Below, piece after piece: positions 59,388 through 64,000 of a DNA stretch of 64,000 bases (the first letter of the stretch is position 1; each line of letters begins with the position of its first letter). A model generated the notes under the pieces. That model did not search any database, was not told the origin of the DNA, and saw nothing but the letters and a program-made list of their open reading frames with translations. Source of the DNA: Saltatorellus ferox (lineage in GTDB: Bacteria > Planctomycetota > UBA1135 > GCA-002686595); contig CP036434.1 in assembly GCA_007751475.1 (NCBI GenBank), forward strand, positions 558,001 to 622,000. The letters run 5' to 3'. The position numbers and the translations under genes are program-made.

Positions 59388-61625
59388 TTAGTGGAGGTAG
59401 GCCCAGGACATGGCTCTTGCTGGGACCTGGACGGATAGTGTGACGTGGAGTCCCTCCAGCTCTTGGTTGCCGGGATGGAGGAGGGCCGGGCCGCTCGTTT
59501 TGGTGGTTTGGCGGATACCGGTGAGGTCCAGCGGGATTTTCAGCGCGCGCTCGATCGGCTCGTCCAGGGGGTTGAAGATGACCAGCATGCCGCGGGGCTC
59601 GCCCTCCGGCGCGAAAGGGTCCGCGTGCAGCATCCAGTCCAGGTCGCGGCCGTCGGCGCGGCGGCCGTGGACGAGGTCCGATTCCAAGAGGCGGCGGTGC
59701 TTCTTGAACCAGGAGACCGCGTCCTTCACGACATCGCGCGTGGCTTCCGTGTCATAGAGCCGCGGGCCCCGGTAGCAGGCTTGCACGCCCATCGCGAGGT
59801 TCGAGATCAGCATCTGCCGATAGTGATCGAGGTGCTCCGCGAGCGGCTCGATCGTCGCGGCGGCGCCGCCGCCCTGGTACTCGGTCAGCGGCACGAACAT
59901 CCAGCCCATCGACGGCGTCTTCGTCCACGTCCCGTCGAAGATGTTCTGGCGCGTATGGAGCACCTGGGCCGCCCGCGGCAGCGACCAGTTCACCTCCCGG
60001 TACCCCATGCCGCACTTGTTCGCTCCCGCGTGATAGTAGTGGTCCGGCACGTTCAGGTAGATGCCGCAGCCACGGCACCAGCGGTAGAACTCGTCGATCA
60101 CCTTCCACTGCGCCCAGACCGAGTTCTTCAGGCCCGTCTGCAGGGGCAGCCGCTCGGCCGCGTCCGGCGTTCCCGGATACGAGCCGTCGTGCTCGAGGAG
60201 CATGAAGCCGGTCGCAGCGTAGAAGCTCTCCAGCGTGTCGAAGTACGCCTGGCCCCAGGCCGAGGTCAGCGAGGGGCAGCTGCCGTGGATCTCGGCGCCG
60301 GGTTCACCTGTTTCTGGATGGATGCAGTTGTCGCCCGCGGGCTCGATCCTGCGCGACGAGAGCAAGGAATACCCGCCGATCTCGATGCCCTTCGACGCCG
60401 CGTAGTCGGCGTACCGCTTCATCTCGGCCAGATACTCCGGGCTCTGGTTCTCGATGTTGAATCCCGAGCCGAAGGTCAGAATGACCATCTCGAATCCAAC
60501 TTCGGCGCACTGATCGATCGCGTTCTTCACCGTGTCCCAATCGGACCAGCGCACGTGCATCATCAGCGGGTTCTCGGTCACCCACGGCGCGACCGTTCTC
60601 ATCAGCCGCCGCCGCGCCATGCCGTTGCGCTCCCTGCCTTCCTCCTCGTGCGTGCTCAGCACGTAGGTGCGGTAGGACGTGAAGGCCTCCCCGGGCGCGA
60701 CCGTGGCCGCAGGTCCGATCGCCGGCGAGACCTCGAGCAGGCACGGGGTCTTGCGCTCGTAGTTCACCTGGCTCTGGAAGGTCGGGTCCACCTTCCAGCG
60801 AACAACGTGGCTGTTCGCATTGTGGTAGGTCATGCCACCGAAGGCGAAGTCCGTCTCCACGTGAAGGGACGGCACGGGTTGTGCCACGCCCCGGGTCTCG
60901 ACCCAGGATGAATGCTCCACCACGCGCAGCGTTTCCGTCGTGATCGAATCGATGACGAATGGCTCGACGCCTCGATTCTCCACCGTGATCCACTTCGCGT
61001 AGGCCGGCAGACCGTCGAAGAGCGCGTGGTGCACGCTCACGAAGGCGCCGCCCGCGGAAGGATCCGTGGGCTCGAAATTCAGCGTGAACTCGATGCCCTC
61101 GGGCGGCCACACGGCGTCGGGTGCGCAGTGTCGAACGGCATTCGGCACCCAGGTGATCCCCGCGTCCCCGATCGGACCCGTGCGGACCCCGACCAGTCGA
61201 AACGCACGGGCGCCCTCGCCCTCGAGCGCCCGCTCGCCCGCTTCCACGGCGCGCACCCAGGCGGGATCAAGGAACGCGCCGCCCGCTGGAGCCTTGGCGC
61301 CTCCCACCTCCAGTCTCTCGCCGTCGATCTCGATCACCGCCTCTGGCGCGATATCGCGGAGCCAGCTCTTCCCGCAGAAGCCGAGGTCGTCGAGCGCGAT
61401 CGTCGCAAGACCCGGCTCGTCGCCGGGGCCAAGGAGGAACGTCCGCCGGAGCAACCCGTTGTCGAGGTAGATCTGCGTGCTCCCTCCGTTACGGAAGACC
61501 CCTGCCTTCCACGGGGCGGGCTGCGTGAGCCAGTCCGTCGAACCGGGATGGACCCGATCGGAAGGGAGCACTTCGAGGGAGGAGACGCCAGCGACCTGGG
61601 CACAGAGGATCAAAGAGAGAAGCAT
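59388..61625 (-). CDS. Secreted alpha-galactosidase-like (GH36/GH27-type) protein
   Basis: The 745-residue protein starts with a short signal peptide (MLLSLILCAQVAGVSS). It has an N-terminal beta-supersandwich (about 20-330) and a TIM-barrel-like central part. Visible barrel strands include PLMMHVRWSDWDTVKNAI, FEMVILTFGSGFNIENQSPE, EIGGYSLLSSRRI, GFMLLEHDGSYPG (Asp in the position expected for a nucleophile) and CGIYLNVPDHYYHAGANK. The C-terminal beta domain (GMLVIFNPLDEPIERALKIP) completes a GH36-like order. The second catalytic acid is not certain, so enzymatic class and linkage remain open. It is divergent from the membrane protein at 61794. Confidence 0.6.
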   Translation of the reverse strand: MLLSLILCAQVAGVSSLEVLPSDRVHPGSTDWLTQPAPWKAGVFRNGGSTQIYLDNGLLRRTFLLGPGDEPGLATIALDDLGFCGKSWLRDIAPEAVIEIDGERLEVGGAKAPAGGAFLDPAWVRAVEAGERALEGEGARAFRLVGVRTGPIGDAGITWVPNAVRHCAPDAVWPPEGIEFTLNFEPTDPSAGGAFVSVHHALFDGLPAYAKWITVENRGVEPFVIDSITTETLRVVEHSSWVETRGVAQPVPSLHVETDFAFGGMTYHNANSHVVRWKVDPTFQSQVNYERKTPCLLEVSPAIGPAATVAPGEAFTSYRTYVLSTHEEEGRERNGMARRRLMRTVAPWVTENPLMMHVRWSDWDTVKNAIDQCAEVGFEMVILTFGSGFNIENQSPEYLAEMKRYADYAASKGIEIGGYSLLSSRRIEPAGDNCIHPETGEPGAEIHGSCPSLTSAWGQAYFDTLESFYAATGFMLLEHDGSYPGTPDAAERLPLQTGLKNSVWAQWKVIDEFYRWCRGCGIYLNVPDHYYHAGANKCGMGYREVNWSLPRAAQVLHTRQNIFDGTWTKTPSMGWMFVPLTEYQGGGAAATIEPLAEHLDHYRQMLISNLAMGVQACYRGPRLYDTEATRDVVKDAVSWFKKHRRLLESDLVHGRRADGRDLDWMLHADPFAPEGEPRGMLVIFNPLDEPIERALKIPLDLTGIRQTTKTSGPALLHPGNQELEGLHVTLSVQVPARAMSWAYLH

Positions 61626-61793
61626 CGGGGCAGTCTAACCACGTGCTCGACCCTTCCCCGGGTAGCGGTGTGCGGAGGGACCGTTCGGATCCAGCGCGCG
61701 CTGACGCCATCGCGTACCCTGGGGCTCCAGGTGACCGCTTCTTCGCCACGGTCAGCTGAACATTCGCCTATCCCTCCAGAGCCTTCCAGAGCC

Positions 61794-64000
61794 ATGGTTC
61801 CTCCCGGACCTGTCCAAGGCGCGTCTTCCCCGAGCTTTCGGGTGCGCGTCACGCTAGCCCTGCTCAGCCTCGCCGCGTTCATCCTCAGCGTGGTCCTCGC
61901 GCCCGAGCACGGGCTGATTCGCGATTCGCTCCAGAACGGCCAGTCGACCTACAGGCTCCCGGCCTGGAAGTGGCCCTACATGGACGGCGCAGGCGTCGGC
62001 TACACCGACCTCTCGCCCGAGCGCACCGATCTCGTGCTCGAGGGGGTCGTTCGCAGGCCGAGCGCGGACTCGGAAACGTGGCGCATCCTCTACCGCGGCG
62101 ACGTCGAGGTCTCGCTCGACGAACAGGAACTGCTCGTCGCGGAGGGCGCCGCGCCCGGTTCGACGGTCCAGGTCCGTGCGACCTGGTCCGGAGAGTTCGC
62201 CAGGCTCCGCGTCGTCATGCACCCGACCCGCAACGAGCTGATGAGCGAGCCACGCCATGGCTTCGCCATCCAGTCGGAGAACGCCTTTGGCGGCTGGACG
62301 CTGCTCGGGGAAGACCGACTCTTCGCGGACGTGCCCACGCCCGGCGTGGCGTCCACCGTCGCGCGCTGGACGTTCGTTCGAACGCTCAGCCTCTGGCTGC
62401 TCCTCGGAGTCGCGCTGTACTCGCTGGTGACGACGTTCCGAAGCGCCTGGCGCACCACACCCTCCGCGGTCAAGCTGGCCGTCGCCGTCTTCACGGCGGC
62501 TTTCCTCACGCGCGCCATCGTGCTCACGGATCGATTCGCCGTCGATCCACGGCTCTGGACGCTGTCTTCGAACGGCGACAACTACGTGCTCTTCGCACGC
62601 GCGACGCTCTCCGGTGGCCCGAGCGCCGTGCACGGTGCCTACTACGGACCCGGCAACGTATGGTGGCTCATGGCCGTGACGTCTGCGATTGGTCCGGAGC
62701 TCGCCAAGCTATCGTGGGTCAACGTCCTGCTAGGAAGCGTGAGCGTCTCGGCGCTGGCTTACGCAGCGGCACGCGCACGCGGCCTGCGCGCCGGGGCGTT
62801 CGTGGGGCTCTTCGCGAGCTTTTACGGCCCGCTGGTGTTCTTCCAGACCTCGCTCCAGGTGGCCGCCGTGGCGACCTCGGCGATGGCCCTGCTCATCGCC
62901 GCGGTCCTCCGGCATCACCATGAGCCCACCCCGGGACGTGCGTTCACCTCGGGGCTCTTCCTCGGCGCGGCGGCCCTGGCGCGGCCGACCCATCTGGCGC
63001 TCGCTCCCGTTCTGTTCTTCGTGTTCGTCCTGGGCCGCCGTTGGCGCGATGCGGCGCTCCTGACCGTCGGCACCCTCTGCGTCGTTCTTCCCCAGACGGC
63101 ACTCAATCAGACGAGCCTCGATCACTCTCTGATCAGCGCCAACGGCCCCATCAACCTGCTCCTCGGCAACAACACGGATGCGAGCGGCGACTACAGCCGC
63201 ACACCCGCGTTCTTCGCCGCAAGAGACAAGGCGCGCGAGAACGGCGAAACTCTTGTTCAGGCCACGAAGGACGAGATCCTGGAGGATCCCGTTCGCGCTG
63301 CCGAGCTCTTCGTTCGCAAGTGCGCGCTTCTGTTCCTGCAGGACGAGACCGACGGAATGATCTCTTTCCCCGTCCAGGGCCTCGAGGCTTCGCCGTTCCT
63401 GAGGGCGATCACGTGGAACGGGAGGATCGGGATGGCGGTCCTCGCCTGGCTCGCGTTCTTCGGCGCCGCGGCCGCGCTGATGCGGGACAGGCTCCCGGCG
63501 GACCGCCTGGCCATCACGGCCGTCATCTGCACGGCCGCCTTCGGTCTGGCGACGGCCGCCGTCTTCGTGAACGCACGCATTCGATCGCCTGAGATCCCGC
63601 TCCTGATCCTGCTGGCCGCGCTCGGCCTCGACCGCCTTTCGTCCCGCCAGCTTCGACTGCGTTCGGCGATCTTCGCGGCGACCCTCGCCACCGCACTCAC
63701 GATGGGGGTGACGCTCGTGCTCACCCACCTGCCCCGCAAGCCAGTGCTCGGTGCGCTGCCATCCGACGCCGTGGCGCTGGAGGCTGCGCCGGGCGCGGGC
63801 CTTCAGCTGATCGGCTACAGGATCGAACCTGAAGAGTTGATCGCCGGGCGCCACGCCTACGTCACGCTTTTCTGGCGAGCGGCCGGCGAGTCAAGGGACG
63901 ACGCCAAGGTCCGCGTCTCGATCCTGGGGATGAACGAGGGGAAACCCCTGTCCTCGGTGAAGGAGGACATCGGCACGGTCCAGTTCCCCCCTCGGCCCCC
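61794..64000 (+). CDS. Glycosyltransferase family 39-like polytopic membrane protein, 3' end outside window
   Basis: The frame is open from the ATG at 61794 to the right edge, so at least 735 residues, incomplete. The N-terminus has one helix followed by an outer beta-rich domain of about 140 residues (VLEGVVRRPSADSETWRILY, VSLDEQELLVAEGAAPGSTV). A multi-helix part follows with ARPTHLALAPVLFFVFVLGR, LGNNTDASGDYSRTPAFF and IRSPEIPLLILLAALGLDRL, reminiscent of GT-C (ArnT/PMT, GT39) enzymes that use lipid-linked sugars. The visible end (GLQLIGYRIEPEELIAGRHA, YVTLFWRA) is a beta domain often fused behind such enzymes. The donor and acceptor are unknown. A non-standard feature is the extracytoplasmic domain before the transmembrane core. 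Confidence 0.7.
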   Translation, partial: MVPPGPVQGASSPSFRVRVTLALLSLAAFILSVVLAPEHGLIRDSLQNGQSTYRLPAWKWPYMDGAGVGYTDLSPERTDLVLEGVVRRPSADSETWRILYRGDVEVSLDEQELLVAEGAAPGSTVQVRATWSGEFARLRVVMHPTRNELMSEPRHGFAIQSENAFGGWTLLGEDRLFADVPTPGVASTVARWTFVRTLSLWLLLGVALYSLVTTFRSAWRTTPSAVKLAVAVFTAAFLTRAIVLTDRFAVDPRLWTLSSNGDNYVLFARATLSGGPSAVHGAYYGPGNVWWLMAVTSAIGPELAKLSWVNVLLGSVSVSALAYAAARARGLRAGAFVGLFASFYGPLVFFQTSLQVAAVATSAMALLIAAVLRHHHEPTPGRAFTSGLFLGAAALARPTHLALAPVLFFVFVLGRRWRDAALLTVGTLCVVLPQTALNQTSLDHSLISANGPINLLLGNNTDASGDYSRTPAFFAARDKARENGETLVQATKDEILEDPVRAAELFVRKCALLFLQDETDGMISFPVQGLEASPFLRAITWNGRIGMAVLAWLAFFGAAAALMRDRLPADRLAITAVICTAAFGLATAAVFVNARIRSPEIPLLILLAALGLDRLSSRQLRLRSAIFAATLATALTMGVTLVLTHLPRKPVLGALPSDAVALEAAPGAGLQLIGYRIEPEELIAGRHAYVTLFWRAAGESRDDAKVRVSILGMNEGKPLSSVKEDIGTVQFPPRP

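Overview
The window is a high-GC bacterial chromosome segment, densely coded on both strands, with no rRNA and one tRNA. The gene content points to Planctomycetota. There are several ECF-type sigma factors paired with membrane or lipoprotein partners, a sigma factor divergent from a large Ser/Thr kinase, two Tat-exported Gfo/Idh/MocA oxidoreductases, and many large secreted beta-propeller or Ig-like proteins. Five secreted proteins end in the same C-terminal module (Cys-rich entry, then an FQxWxRD motif near the end). From memory, unverified, such C-termini are common in the Saltatorellus/Engelhardtia group. No phage, CRISPR array or intact transposase was seen.

Layout. 1-1400 (minus): a manganese-type regulator made of two fused MntR units, followed by the start of a TroA/MntA-type metal-binding lipoprotein that runs off the window. 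1543-3767: aldo-keto reductase and SGNH hydrolase, translationally coupled; then tRNA-Arg(CCG). 4177-9229: a secreted calcium-binding-type protein, then an ECF sigma / membrane protein / lipoprotein module and a small hypothetical. 9391-13719: MBOAT acyltransferase with an SGNH-like partner, and a TPR-like secreted protein. 13721-17168: MoxR ATPase, ClpS, secreted propeller, sigma factor. 17223-20321: kinase fused to a degenerate hydrolase domain. 20318-20696: two adjacent CTAG-bounded hairpin elements. 20741-24834: two secreted proteins. 25041-26634: an HNH endonuclease gene interrupted by an in-frame TAG, next to a 5'-truncated lipocalin whose break coincides with a copy of one hairpin-element end. 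26653-34911 (all minus): membrane proteins, acyltransferase, AroB, C26 amidohydrolase. 35026-39736: Ca2+/Na+ exchanger, two-component system, amidase. 39803-51826: oxidoreductase, LeuA-like synthase, MgtE, an enlarged signal peptidase I, a second sigma module, second oxidoreductase, Cry-DASH photolyase, MnmH/SelU. 51874-57446: two related secreted proteins (the first interrupted by a TAG), DUF2188 protein, HugZ-like protein. 57448-64000: SBBP propeller protein, a perfect 69-bp-arm palindrome, a secreted glycosidase-like protein and a partial GT39-like membrane protein.

Working together: three sigma-factor loci suggest envelope or extracytoplasmic signalling. The secreted propellers and the amidase share one C-terminal module that may serve a common export or anchoring route. 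The mobile or repetitive features (hairpin elements, palindrome, short in-frame tandem repeats) are the least explained part of the window. All family assignments are by motif reading; no database search was run.
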